From NCBI RefSeq assembly GCF_002797755.1, contig NZ_PGFI01000013.1, positions 124,001 to 188,000 of the forward strand: 64,000 nt of DNA. Direction: 5' to 3'. The stretch is from Brevirhabdus pacifica (GTDB lineage: Bacteria; Pseudomonadota; Alphaproteobacteria; Rhodobacterales; Rhodobacteraceae). Shown one piece after another: positions 17,097 to 25,944 of this stretch (its first letter is position 1; each line of letters begins with the position of its first letter). Made by a program: the position numbers and the translations under genes. The notes under the pieces were generated by a model, which saw only the letters and a program-made list of their open reading frames with translations, ran no database searches and was not told the DNA's origin.

Positions 17097-17119
17097 TTAA
17101 TTCTCATAACTATTGCTTA
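17097..17119. promoter_or_regulatory. Candidate CbbR box, cbbL/cbbR divergent promoter
   Basis: TTA (17097-17099), seven bases, TAA (17107-17109), seven bases, TTA (17117-17119): two overlapping TNA-N7-TNA sites. It ends 8 bases before the second cbbR ATG, so binding would probably repress that gene while activating cbbL. The geometry is the same as at 2298-2320. Confidence 0.62.
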
Positions 17120-17127
17120 TAGATTGT

Positions 17128-18015
17128 ATGAGGATTGATCTGCGCCAGTTGGAGATGATCGACGCGGTCGCGCGCCTTGGGTCGCTGACCCAGGCGGCGG
17201 AGGCTCTCCACGTCACCCAGCCCGCCATTTCCAGTCAGATCCGCAAGCTTGAGGAACAGGTCGGGCTGCCCCTGATCGAACGGGACGGGCGCGGCATCCG
17301 CCTTACCGAGCCGGGCCAGAGCGTGGCCGACCACGCCCGGCGCGCGGCCCAGCTTCTGGAGGACCTGCGCGAGGATTTGCGCCAGTTCAAAAGCGTCGAC
17401 AAGGGCGTGCTGAGGGTCGCGGTCGTGTCGACCGCCAATTACTTCATCCCCGAATACATCGCCCGATTCCGCGCCGCTCATCCGGGGGTCGAAATCAACC
17501 TGCGTGTGGCCAACCGCGACGAGATCCTGGAGATCCTGGCGGCGAACGAATCCGATCTTGCCATCACCGGCCAGCCGCCGGACGACGCGGATCTGGTCGC
17601 GCGGCCCTTCAAGGAAAACCCGCTGGTCGTGATCGCCCCCCCCGGGCACCCCCTGGCCGGGCGCAAGGGGGTGGGACCGCGCGATTTGGTGAAATACCCG
17701 TTCGTGACGCGCGAACAGGGCTCGGGCACCCGGGGGGTGATGGAACGCGCCTTCCTCGAACACGGGCTGGAATACTCAATCGCCTGTGTCCTGTCGTCGA
17801 ACGAGGCCGTCAAACAGGCCGTGCAGGCCGGGCTGGGCCTTGCCGTGATCTCGCGGCAGACGATCGAGTTGGAACTGGAAACCGGCAGGCTGACGACCCT
17901 GCAAAGCGACAAGCTGTCCCTGGAACGCCAGTGGTTCCTGCTCTATCGCAGCTATCGCAGGCTGTCGCCCGCCGCCCTCAGGTTCAGGGATCAGCTTATG
18001 ACGCCGGCCCCGTGA
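17128..18015 (+). CDS. cbbR: LysR-type regulator CbbR, copy 2
   Basis: A 295-residue LysR regulator divergent from cbbL. The helix-turn-helix is LRQLEMIDAVARLGSLTQAA with HVTQPAISSQIRKLEEQVGL, and the effector domain has GYPFV-type regions and SIACVLSSNEAVKQAVQAGL, characteristic of CbbR proteins. I chose the ATG at 17128, but it has no clear ribosome-binding site and could be translated leaderless; a TTG at 17113 is possible. It probably activates the carboxysome operon through the adjacent motif. It converges with the methyltransferase gene, 22 bases away. Confidence 0.92.
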   Translation: MRIDLRQLEMIDAVARLGSLTQAAEALHVTQPAISSQIRKLEEQVGLPLIERDGRGIRLTEPGQSVADHARRAAQLLEDLREDLRQFKSVDKGVLRVAVVSTANYFIPEYIARFRAAHPGVEINLRVANRDEILEILAANESDLAITGQPPDDADLVARPFKENPLVVIAPPGHPLAGRKGVGPRDLVKYPFVTREQGSGTRGVMERAFLEHGLEYSIACVLSSNEAVKQAVQAGLGLAVISRQTIELELETGRLTTLQSDKLSLERQWFLLYRSYRRLSPAALRFRDQLMTPAP

Positions 18016-18037
18016 TCCCGGGCGCGGCGCGCCAGGC

Positions 18038-19159
18038 TCAGCGCAGCGCGTCGGTGCGGTGCAGACGGACCTTCAGCCCGCCGAAGGCGACCGGCGGCTC
18101 CTCGGGGCCGAAGGGCAGGCCCGTCGCCTTCGCCAGCCCCGGGTCGCTGGTCACCAGCCCCACCCGCCAGCCCCGGAACCGGTCGGTCAGGACCTGCCCC
18201 AGCGTGCCGTAAAGGGCGAACAGCAGCTTCTTGTTGCCGATCCGCGCGCCATAGGGCGGATTGACCATGACCAGACCGGGCGGCCCCGGCGGCGGGGTCA
18301 ACTGGCCCACGGGCAACATCTGGAACCCGGTCGTCGCCGCCACGCCGGCGCGTTCGGCATTGGCCGTGGCCATGCGAATCGCCCCCTGATCGCGGTCGGA
18401 GCCGTAAAACCGCACCGCCGAGTCGGGTCTGGGCAGGGCGCCGGCCCCGCGCATTTCCTCGAAGGCGGCCGCGTCGAAACAGGCCAGATCCTGGAAGGCG
18501 AAGCGGCGGTCGCGCCCGGGGGCCAGGCCGGCCGCGATCTCGGCGGCTTCGATCACGAAGGTGCCCGATCCGCACATCGGGTCGACCACCGGCTCGGACC
18601 CGTCGAAGCCGCAGCGCCGCAGGAACATCGCGGCAAGGGTTTCGCGCATGGGGGCCTTGCCGACGGCCTCCTTGTGACCGCGTCTGTGCAGGGGCTCGCC
18701 CGAGGTGTCGACGCTGAGCTGCACCCGGTTGTCGTCAATCCGCACCTTCAGGACCAGCGCGGCCTCGGGGGTGACGGAGGCGCCCAAGGTGTCGCGGATG
18801 GCGTTCTCGATCCTCTGGGCGGCGGCCCCGGCGTGGTAGATCTTGGACTTGCGGCTTGTCACCTCGACCCGCAGGGGCACGTCGGGGCGCAGGAACCGGT
18901 CCCAGGGGAATTTGCGCGCGCGCTTGTCCAGCTGTGCCAGGTGAAAGGCCATGAAGTCGCCGATCCGGGCCAGGACCCGGCCGGCGCCGCGCAGTTGCAG
19001 GTTGGCGCGCCAGACATCCGGCCAGCCCCCCTGAAAGATCACGCCGCCGGGCACGACCTCCAGCGGGCCGAAGCCCTTTTCCTCCGCCTCGCGGGCAAGG
19101 ATCTGTTCCAGCCCCGGGGGGGCGGCAAGGAAGATCTCGAATGTGTCGGAACCTGTCAT
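18038..19159 (-). CDS. THUMP-domain class I RNA methyltransferase (RlmL N-half-like)
   Basis: A 373-residue SAM-dependent rRNA methyltransferase. It has an N-terminal ferredoxin-like/THUMP region (EIFLAAPPGLEQILAREAEE), then a Rossmann fold with VDPMCGSGTFVIEAAEIAAG as the SAM loop and MVNPPYGARIGNKK as the NPPY catalytic motif for N2-guanine methylation. This matches the half of RlmL/YpsC that makes m2G in 23S rRNA. It ends 22 bases from the end of cbbR copy 2 on the other strand. The exact modified base is unknown. Confidence 0.85.
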   Translation of the reverse strand: MTGSDTFEIFLAAPPGLEQILAREAEEKGFGPLEVVPGGVIFQGGWPDVWRANLQLRGAGRVLARIGDFMAFHLAQLDKRARKFPWDRFLRPDVPLRVEVTSRKSKIYHAGAAAQRIENAIRDTLGASVTPEAALVLKVRIDDNRVQLSVDTSGEPLHRRGHKEAVGKAPMRETLAAMFLRRCGFDGSEPVVDPMCGSGTFVIEAAEIAAGLAPGRDRRFAFQDLACFDAAAFEEMRGAGALPRPDSAVRFYGSDRDQGAIRMATANAERAGVAATTGFQMLPVGQLTPPPGPPGLVMVNPPYGARIGNKKLLFALYGTLGQVLTDRFRGWRVGLVTSDPGLAKATGLPFGPEEPPVAFGGLKVRLHRTDALR

Positions 19160-19233
19160 GGGGCGGGCTTACAGGGTCCGGGGCCCGCCGACGACAGGAA
19201 TCTGCGTCTATCCGGCCCGCGCGCGCAGCAGGA

Positions 19234-19983
19234 TTATTCCGCCCGCGCGCACAGCACGACGGCCACCGTCCGCAGCAGGATGCGCAGATCCCCGCGCAAC
19301 GAGGTGGTGCGGTGATAGAGGTCATCGAAGGCGGCCCGGTCGGCGAAGCCCGATTGCGACCGCCCCGAGACCTGCCAAGGTCCGGTCAGCCCCGGCCGCA
19401 TCCGGTAATAGAGAAATCCGCCCGCCGCGCCGTAAAGCCCGCGCTGAGAGGGCATGAAGGGCCGGGGCCCCACCAGACTCATTTCGCCCCGCAGCACGTT
19501 CCAGATCTGCGGCAGCTCGTCCAGGCCGGTGCGGCGCAACAGGCGGCCGACACGGGTGATGCGGGGATCGGCGGTCAGCTTCTGATGCCGGCGCCACTCG
19601 GCCGCCAGCGCTGGGTCGTCGCGGCACAGACGGCGCAGGGCAAGGTCGGCATCGGGGATCATGCTGCGCAGTTTCCAGCACCGGAAAACCCGGCCGTCCA
19701 GCCCCACCCTATCCTGGGCGAAGAAGGCCGCCCCGCCGCCGGCCCGCACCGCCAGCCACAGCAACAGCATCAGCGGCGCCAGCAGCGGCGAGAAGAGCGC
19801 GATCAGCGACAGGTCCAGCGCCCGCTTGCCCCCTCGGCGATAGAAGCCAGGCGCGAGTGCGGCGCCTCCCCCCAGGACGGCCCCCGGGGGCATGGCCGCC
19901 CGCAACCTGCGGCGGCGGGTGTCGGGCATCCTGTCCCCGGCGGGCAGCAGGCCGGAGGGGGTGGGGGCGGTTCGGTCGGTCAT
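19234..19983 (-). CDS. Undecaprenyl-phosphate sugar phosphotransferase (ExoY/WbaP C-terminal type)
   Basis: A 249-residue bacterial sugar transferase that starts polysaccharide synthesis by loading the first sugar phosphate on undecaprenyl phosphate. Features are the [20 protein letters not shown] re-entrant membrane helix after a ~50-residue leader, [40 protein letters not shown] and [10 protein letters not shown], which is the family signature. It lacks the large N-terminal membrane part of WbaP. It is divergent from the other exopolysaccharide genes to the right. Confidence 0.92.
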   Translation of the reverse strand: MTDRTAPTPSGLLPAGDRMPDTRRRRLRAAMPPGAVLGGGAALAPGFYRRGGKRALDLSLIALFSPLLAPLMLLLWLAVRAGGGAAFFAQDRVGLDGRVFRCWKLRSMIPDADLALRRLCRDDPALAAEWRRHQKLTADPRITRVGRLLRRTGLDELPQIWNVLRGEMSLVGPRPFMPSQRGLYGAAGGFLYYRMRPGLTGPWQVSGRSQSGFADRAAFDDLYHRTTSLRGDLRILLRTVAVVLCARAE

Positions 19984-20099
19984 CTGGCGTCATCCTGGCG
20001 GGCAGCGCGCCCGGGGGACCGGGCGCTGGAATGACCTTCAGAGTTTCGACAAAAGGTAATTTTTTTGAGAACGAAGGATTAACGCTGATCGCGGCGGCC

Positions 20100-20142
20100 C
20101 CTTCCGTGGCGGAAGGAGACCTTTCGGAATTCGACACGAATT
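20100..20142. promoter_or_regulatory. Hairpin and palindrome in exopolysaccharide divergent region
   Basis: The 279-base gap 19984-20262 holds the hairpin CCTTCCG-TGG-CGGAAGG (20100-20116) and a perfect inverted repeat AATTCG-ACA-CGAATT (20128-20142). The surroundings are AT-rich for this genome. The palindrome is a plausible operator controlling the divergent sugar transferase and exported-protein genes; no regulator is identified. Confidence 0.4.
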
Positions 20143-20262
20143 GTCTTTGTTTTCCTGCGGTGCCTTAACCCCCTCTTCCATGCGCGCGGGCCATGACTAA
20201 GCCGGGTGGTGGGCGTGTGCCCGGCGGATCCTGTATCGCCGGACACAGGTCTGGGGTGCCAC

Positions 20263-20823
20263 ATGAGATATATCCGACCCGGGGCGGGCCCCGGGATGGA
20301 ACGGGGGCGGACCGGTTGGTCGCGCCCCCCGAATCGGCTTTTCCAATCCTGGGCGACCTGGGGGCGGCTGACGATCCTTTGCCTGTGCCTGGCCTGGGGG
20401 GCGACCGGGCCCATCCAGGCGGCATCGGCCAAACCGCCAGGCGCGCCGCCGCTGGTCATCCGTGGTGATCCCGGCGGCCTGCTGGAGGAACGGCTGACCC
20501 TGATCCGGCGGTTGCGGGCCAGCGGTCAGCGGGTCGAACTTCGGTCGGGCGAATGTCTGTCGGCCTGCACCCTTTATCTGGGGCTGAGCAATCTTTGCGT
20601 CTCGCCCGGCGTTGTCTTCGGCTTTCACGGCCCGTCGTCGGTGTTGCGGGGGCTGGCCCTGCCGCCGGACCTGTTCGAGAAATACTCCCGGCTGATGGCC
20701 GCCCACTATCCGCCCCCGCTGCGCCGGTGGTTCCTGCGCGAGGGGCGGCAGCGGACCTTGGGGTTTCATCGCATCGACGGCGGCACACTTATCGGGCTGG
20801 GTGTGCCGGCCTGCGCCGCCTGA
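20263..20823 (+). CDS. Exported ClpP/crotonase-like protein
   Basis: A 186-residue protein with a long basic N-terminus and a hydrophobic segment (LTILCLCLAWGATGPIQAAS) that looks like a signal peptide ending near AAS. The mature part has VELRSGECLSACTLYLGLSN followed by VFGFHGPSS, the SCxSACTLL-like element of periplasmic ClpP/crotonase-fold proteins in Rhodobacteraceae. No full Ser-His-Asp triad can be fixed by eye, so it may not be a protease. The ATG at 20263 is a choice; the frame opens at 20206. It sits in an exopolysaccharide locus. Confidence 0.65.
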   Translation: MRYIRPGAGPGMERGRTGWSRPPNRLFQSWATWGRLTILCLCLAWGATGPIQAASAKPPGAPPLVIRGDPGGLLEERLTLIRRLRASGQRVELRSGECLSACTLYLGLSNLCVSPGVVFGFHGPSSVLRGLALPPDLFEKYSRLMAAHYPPPLRRWFLREGRQRTLGFHRIDGGTLIGLGVPACAA

Positions 20824-20837
20824 CCCGTCCGCCGGGC

Positions 20838-21278
20838 TCAGCGCGGGCTTGCCGCCACCGCCACCCCGACGGGCAAGGTGTCGAACGTGCCGTTGGCCAC
20901 GGCCCCGGCCACCTGGCGCAGGGTGGTCTCCTGTGCCGGATCGTCGGTCGCGTCTGCGAGGCGTACGAGCACGCTTGCCAACGCGTCCGCCAGATCGGCC
21001 GCGCGCGAAGGCGGGGCCGAGGTCACGGCCTGCAACACCGCCGTGGCCAGAAGGGCGATGCGGCTGCGCAGATCGGCCGGCGCCAGCCCGGCCGCGGCCA
21101 GCCGGGCAAGATGGCCGTCGACGATGGCGCGGCAACTGCTGCCCGAGCTGGCGCAGGCGGCGGTCACCGCGCCCGGGTCGATGGCCACGCCCTGGGCCGG
21201 GGCGGGCTGGGACAAAGCGACATGCGCCAAGGCTGCGAACGCGAACGCCGGCGCCGGGATGGGGGAGAAACTGTTCAT
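20838..21278 (-). CDS. Hypothetical secreted helical protein
   Basis: A 146-residue protein with a likely signal peptide (MNSFSPIPAPAFAFAALAHV, cleaved near PAPAQG). The rest is Ala-rich and helical, with a short Cys pair (ACASSGSSCR). I do not recognise a family. It is oriented against the neighbouring exopolysaccharide genes and is therefore transcribed separately. It could be a lineage-specific periplasmic protein. Confidence 0.6.
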   Translation of the reverse strand: MNSFSPIPAPAFAFAALAHVALSQPAPAQGVAIDPGAVTAACASSGSSCRAIVDGHLARLAAAGLAPADLRSRIALLATAVLQAVTSAPPSRAADLADALASVLVRLADATDDPAQETTLRQVAGAVANGTFDTLPVGVAVAASPR

Positions 21279-21364
21279 GCCCTCAGCCTTGCCCCGTATC
21301 GGTAAATATTTTGTTCACCTCGTTTTGCTCAGCTGCTTCCCGACTGGGGCTGGGAAGGACGACG

Positions 21365-22060
21365 ATGATGACACAGGCGGAGTTGCTGGCGGGGGTGCTG
21401 AGCCGGGGCGGTTGCCTGGCCGCCGGCCTGGCGCTGATGACCGGGGCCCTCGGGCTTGCCGGGCCCGAGCTTGAGGCGTTGCGCCTGGCCGGTCGCGCAG
21501 CCGCCACGCCGATCTGGGCCTGGCCCGAAATCCCGGAGTTGAGCCGCACCGCAATGGCGCCAGGCCGCCGCGCCCGTGCCGCCGTGACCGATGGTTGCAT
21601 CGCCGCCCTGCCCCCGGGGCCCAAGGGCCTTGTCCCCGAACCCGCCCTGCGCCGCGCCGCCCGACCCTGTGCAGCCCTGGGCCGCGCCTTGACCAACCGC
21701 ACCCCGACCGACGCCAGTGCCTGGCTGATGCGCGCCCATGCCGCGCGCCACCTGGACCATCTTCCCACCGCGCGGTCCATGCTGGAGCGCGCACATCGGG
21801 CGGACCCCGAGAGCGCACATGCCGCCCGCATGCGGCTGGGCCTTGCCGCGGATCTCGACGGGCCCGCCTACGACGGACGGGCCGAGGACATGCGACTGGT
21901 CGCAAAATCCTGGCAGGGACAGCGGTTTCTGGCGGGGCTATACCGCGCCGCCCCTCGGATCCGCCCTGCACTGACCGCCGTGCTGGAGGGGGCAGACCAC
22001 GCGGTCCAAAACGGCTTTCTGCGCGCCTTGCGCCAGATGAGCGGCGGAGCCCGTCCTTGA
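21365..22060 (+). CDS. Hypothetical TPR-like membrane-anchored protein of the polysaccharide locus
   Basis: A 231-residue protein with an N-terminal membrane helix (AAGLALMTGALGLAGPELEA) and a helical Ala-rich body. The segment DASAWLMRAHAARHLDHLPT followed by ARSMLERAHRADPESAHAAR reads as a TPR-type helix pair. GGAAGG lies just before two adjacent ATGs; I take the first. The TGA overlaps the next gene's TTG start. It probably organises the Wzy/Wzc machinery at the inner membrane, which is inferred from the operon only. Confidence 0.7.
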   Translation: MMTQAELLAGVLSRGGCLAAGLALMTGALGLAGPELEALRLAGRAAATPIWAWPEIPELSRTAMAPGRRARAAVTDGCIAALPPGPKGLVPEPALRRAARPCAALGRALTNRTPTDASAWLMRAHAARHLDHLPTARSMLERAHRADPESAHAARMRLGLAADLDGPAYDGRAEDMRLVAKSWQGQRFLAGLYRAAPRIRPALTAVLEGADHAVQNGFLRALRQMSGGARP

Positions 22061-23328
22061 GCGCCGCGCACGCCTCCCTGCCCCCGGGCTATCCTGGCCG
22101 GACGCTGTCCGGGCTCGGGGATCTGCCCGCCCGGGCCGCCCTGACCGCGCCGCTGGCGGTGACCCTTGGGGCGCCCCTGGTCATGGGATCGGACCGCCCG
22201 CTCGCTTGGCTGAGCTGGGCGGGGGTTCTGGGCCTTGCTCTGAGCTTGCGTGCCCTGGACCGGCGAGCGGTTCGGGGATCGGCCACGCCGGCACTGACCG
22301 CCCTGCTGCCGGTCGCCGCCGCTTGGGTCTGGGCAGTCTGGCTGGCGCTGGAGGGTTCGGCCGATCCGGGCGCCAGCCTGGCCGGGCTGTTGCGCTGGCT
22401 CTCCTATGGCGCGCTGTTCGTGCTGGGGCTGGAACTGGGCTTGGCGGCGTCATCCGAGGACGGGGCGGGACGCCGCCGCCTGGCTTCGTGCATCCTTCTG
22501 GCCGGGGCGGCACAGGGAGTGCTTGCGCTGGGCCTGCTGCTGGGGGGCGATCTGTCCCCGTGGGGCACCAAGGCCCATTACCCCGACGCCGCGACCGGCA
22601 GTTTCATGAACCCCAACGCCCTGGCGGCACAGCTGGGAATGGCCGGCATCTGCGGTCTGGCGCTGATGCGCGGCTCCATGCGCACAAATGGCTGGCTCCT
22701 TCTTGCGCTGATGTTGATGGCGGCGGCGCTGCTGGCTACGGGGTCGCGCATGGGGGTGCTGGCCGCGCTGGCCGGCGGCGCGACTGTCTGCGTGGCCCGC
22801 GACACGGGGCGGCGATCGGGCCGCTTTCCGTTCTGGTCGCTGGGCCTGACGGGGGCGGCGGCGCTTGTCATGATGCCCCGCCTGGCCGACCTGCCCGCCG
22901 ACCTTGCCATCCGGGCCGAGCTTTACCGCCAGGTGATCGAGATGATCGCCCTGCGGCCCTGGACGGGCTACGGGTTGGATGCTTTCGCAACCGCTTTTCC
23001 GCCGCTGCGGACGGCCGGTCTCCCGCCGGAACTCGTCTGGCTGAATCCCCATTCCACCTATCTTTCGCTGTGGGTCGAACTGGGACTGATCGCGGGCAGC
23101 CTGCCGCTTCTGGCGCTGGGCCTCATCGCGATGCGGCTGATCGGGCCTAGGGCGGGTGCGAGTGTGCCGGCGGATCCGCTGCGCCTGGCGGCGCTTGGCG
23201 TACTGGTGCAGGCGGGCCTGCATGCGTCGGTCGATTTCAGCTTCGAGATCGCGGCCAACGCCTATCTTCTTGTCCTGATCCTGTCGCTGGGCCTGACCGC
23301 CCTGCCCCGAACGGAGACCCTCCAATGA
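22057..23328 (+). CDS. O-antigen ligase/Wzy-like polysaccharide polymerase
   Basis: A 423-residue protein with about ten membrane segments. The segment DAATGSFMNPNALAAQLGMA and the long outer loop with RPWTGYGLDAFATAFPPLR and LNPHSTYLSLWVELGLIAGS are typical of the WaaL/Wzy family, including the conserved His of the H-S/T-Y/H segment. The start is taken as a TTG at 22057 overlapping the preceding stop (TTGA). The stop overlaps the next start (ATGA). It likely polymerises or ligates the polysaccharide repeat in the periplasm. Confidence 0.85.
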   Translation: MSAAHASLPPGYPGRTLSGLGDLPARAALTAPLAVTLGAPLVMGSDRPLAWLSWAGVLGLALSLRALDRRAVRGSATPALTALLPVAAAWVWAVWLALEGSADPGASLAGLLRWLSYGALFVLGLELGLAASSEDGAGRRRLASCILLAGAAQGVLALGLLLGGDLSPWGTKAHYPDAATGSFMNPNALAAQLGMAGICGLALMRGSMRTNGWLLLALMLMAAALLATGSRMGVLAALAGGATVCVARDTGRRSGRFPFWSLGLTGAAALVMMPRLADLPADLAIRAELYRQVIEMIALRPWTGYGLDAFATAFPPLRTAGLPPELVWLNPHSTYLSLWVELGLIAGSLPLLALGLIAMRLIGPRAGASVPADPLRLAALGVLVQAGLHASVDFSFEIAANAYLLVLILSLGLTALPRTETLQ

Positions 23329-25517
23329 ACCCTCCGCCCTTCCGCCCCGCTGCGGGGGCGATCCTGTCGATCCTCCACCGCAGGCTGTCGTCCTTTCTCA
23401 TCGGTTTCGCCCTGGTGCTGGGCCTGGCCCTCGGCGCGCTTGCCGCGCTGGAGCCGCGGTTCACCGCCTCGGCCCTCATCCTGGTTGATCCCGGGCAGAA
23501 AAACCTGCTGAGCGCCGAGGCAGGCACCCCGGTTGCGGGCCCCCGCGCCGACGCCCGGGTCGAGAGCGAGGTCGGCATCCTGCGCTCGGACCGGGTGGCG
23601 CTGGCCACGGTGCGCGCCGCCGACCTGCTGGATGATCCAGAGTTTTCCCCCCGCCCCGGACCATGGACGCGGCTGCTCGCGCTGGCCGGGATCTCGGCCG
23701 CCACCCCACCCGTGGGCGCCCAGGTTCTGGAACAGACGCTGGCCAAGCTGCGCCGTGCCACGACCGTCCGGCGCGAGGGGCTGACCTACCTGGTGCGGGT
23801 TTCGGTCACCGCCGCCGAGCGCGACCGCGCGGCACATCTCGCCAACACCATGGCGCGCACCTACATCCGGCTACAGCTTGAGGCCAAGGTCGACAGCTTC
23901 CTGGCCGCCCGGGATCTGCTTGAGGGCCAGATCGAGGCCGCCCGCGACCGGCTGGCCCGGTCAGAAGATGCGCTCGACCGTTTCGTCGATGCCAATCCCG
24001 ACCTGCTGGGATTGTCGGCCGGCGCCCCCCGGATCCGCCAGCTGCGCCAATCGCTGAAGGAGCTGAGTGCGCCGCGCCGACGTGCCGACGCCCTGGCGGC
24101 GATGGCCGGAACGGCGGTGGTCAACCGCGACTGGGACCGGCTTGCCGCCGCGCTGGAGGACGAGGCGCTGGAGGGGCTGCTGTCGCGGCGGCACGAGCTG
24201 GACCGCGTGGCCGCGGCCCCGGGCCGCCAGTCGGACGCCGTCGGCCTGCGCGAACGGATCGCCGGGCTGGAACTGGAAATCGCCGAAAGGGCGCGGCGCG
24301 TCACCGAAGGCCTTCGCGACGAATCCGGTCGCTTGGACGACGAGGCCGCGCGCCTGCGCGAGGAGATCCGCCAGGAGCTGGGCGCCACCATATCCGCCGA
24401 CGCCCTTTCGCGGGCCTATGCCCTGCGCCAGGACGCCGAGATCGCGCAGCGCCATTACGCGACCCTGCTGTCGCGCTTGCGCGAGTTGGAGGCGCAATCG
24501 CTCCTGCAGGTCGCCGACAGCCGCATCGTCTCGGATGCTCTGACGCCCGGCGAGGCCAGCTTTCCCCGGGTGGGGATCCTCCTGATGATCGCGCTGATCG
24601 CGGCATCGGGGGTGGGGATCGCGGTGGCGGTCGGTCAGGAATACCTGAGCCGGCCGATCGTGACCGCCGATCAGCTGCGCAGGATGCTGCCGGGGGGCGC
24701 CCGGGTGGTGGCCCTGCCAAGGGTGGCCGCGCCCCGGGGTGGAACACTCCAAGGGCGGGAACCCGACAACAAGCCGTCGCCCGCAGATCTGGTGCTGGAC
24801 GCGCCGCTATCGGCCTATGGCGAGGCGCTGCGCCGTCTGCGCGCAGAGGCGCGGCGGGCGGCCGATGGGCCCGCCCCCGATACTGCAAGCGGTTGCCGGG
24901 TCATCATGGTCGGCTCCTGCCTGCCGGACGAAGGCAAGACCACGGTCGCGGTCTCGCTGGCGCGAAGCTGCGCCGCAAGCGGGCAGCGTACGCTTCTGAT
25001 CGACGCGGACCTGCGCCGTCCGGGCGTGCATCGGCTGCTGGGCCTGCCGCCCTCTGGCGGGCTGCTGCGGCTGCTGGACGGGGATGATGGGAAGGGCGTC
25101 TCGGCGGCGCGATCCCCGGGCGTGCCCGGCGCCGCGCTGCATGGCGATCCCCGCTCCTCCCTCTCGGTGCTGACGGGGCGGACGCCCGGCGAGCGGCCGG
25201 ACGAGCGGGCTCTTCAGGACGGCCGCCTTGCCCGCCTGATCGAGCGGGCGCGCCATTCCTGCGAGGTGATCGTGATCGACACGCCGCCGCTGCACCCGGT
25301 GGTGGACGGGCTGCACGTCCTGCCGCTGGTCGATGGGCTTGTGCTGTGCGTGCGCCAAGGGCGGACACCATCGGAGGTGCTAGCAGCTACGCTGCGCAGC
25401 ATCGGCGACGTGTCGCCGGGGACGGCCGTCGTGACGGCACTGACCCATAGCCCCCCCTCGCAGGTGCCGGCCGGCGAGGGGTATTACACCGACGCGCGCG
25501 GTGCTGTGATGTCGTAA
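23325..25517 (+). CDS. Wzc/ExoP-like polysaccharide co-polymerase with BY-kinase domain
   Basis: A 730-residue protein. The N-terminal Wzz region has two membrane segments (LSSFLIGFALVLGLALGALA and VGILLMIALIAASGVGIAVA near residue 420) enclosing a long coiled-coil periplasmic part. The C-terminal ATPase has Walker A GSCLPDEGKTTVAVSLA, A' TLLIDADLRRPG and B VIVIDTPPLHP. It sets chain length and couples export. The usual tail of clustered Tyr residues for autophosphorylation is reduced to one YY pair (GEGYYTDARG), so kinase regulation may differ. ATGA overlap with the polymerase gene. Confidence 0.9.
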   Translation: MNPPPFRPAAGAILSILHRRLSSFLIGFALVLGLALGALAALEPRFTASALILVDPGQKNLLSAEAGTPVAGPRADARVESEVGILRSDRVALATVRAADLLDDPEFSPRPGPWTRLLALAGISAATPPVGAQVLEQTLAKLRRATTVRREGLTYLVRVSVTAAERDRAAHLANTMARTYIRLQLEAKVDSFLAARDLLEGQIEAARDRLARSEDALDRFVDANPDLLGLSAGAPRIRQLRQSLKELSAPRRRADALAAMAGTAVVNRDWDRLAAALEDEALEGLLSRRHELDRVAAAPGRQSDAVGLRERIAGLELEIAERARRVTEGLRDESGRLDDEAARLREEIRQELGATISADALSRAYALRQDAEIAQRHYATLLSRLRELEAQSLLQVADSRIVSDALTPGEASFPRVGILLMIALIAASGVGIAVAVGQEYLSRPIVTADQLRRMLPGGARVVALPRVAAPRGGTLQGREPDNKPSPADLVLDAPLSAYGEALRRLRAEARRAADGPAPDTASGCRVIMVGSCLPDEGKTTVAVSLARSCAASGQRTLLIDADLRRPGVHRLLGLPPSGGLLRLLDGDDGKGVSAARSPGVPGAALHGDPRSSLSVLTGRTPGERPDERALQDGRLARLIERARHSCEVIVIDTPPLHPVVDGLHVLPLVDGLVLCVRQGRTPSEVLAATLRSIGDVSPGTAVVTALTHSPPSQVPAGEGYYTDARGAVMS

Positions 25518-25533
25518 GGGGCGGCGAAGGGGA

Positions 25534-25839
25534 TCAGCCCCCGCGCGTCAGGCGGCGGGCATTGGCGCCCGTGCGCTTGCGCAGTGGGCGGATCCAGACC
25601 GCCAGCACCTGGTCGGCGCGCCGCCCGCGCATCAGCGCAGAGCCCGCCGCGAAGGCTGCCTCGGCAAAGGCCTCGGGCTTTTCGCTCAGCATCCTCTGGT
25701 TCTCGCCTGCGGCGGCGGGGATCATGCCGGCCATGCCCATCAGCCGCCAGGCGATGACAAGCTGGGCCTCGATTGCCAGCTGCTGAAGCTGAAAGCCGGT
25801 GCGGATAAGGTCGACGGGGGTGGAATGGGTCCTGCGCAT
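25534..25839 (-). CDS. Hypothetical protein, phasin-like helix
   Basis: A 101-residue, largely helical protein starting MRRTHSTPVDLIRTGFQLQQ and including AEAAFAAGSALMRGRRADQV. It is rich in Ala and Met and ends basic. Related small Rhodobacteraceae proteins are often labelled antifreeze-like or phasin-like; I cannot confirm this. Upstream in-frame ATG at 25881 is possible, but the start at 25839 is nearer a GGAGGG-like site. Convergent with the Wzc gene, 16 bases away. Confidence 0.6.
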   Translation of the reverse strand: MRRTHSTPVDLIRTGFQLQQLAIEAQLVIAWRLMGMAGMIPAAAGENQRMLSEKPEAFAEAAFAAGSALMRGRRADQVLAVWIRPLRKRTGANARRLTRGG

Positions 25840-25944
25840 GGGGGAGGGATCCTTGTGAATGCATGGATCAACTTCGGCCAAGGCAAATAAGATCCCCCGC
25901 GCCGCTGACGTCGGCGGATTGGTGTCGGCCGTCCCCCCGAGGGG

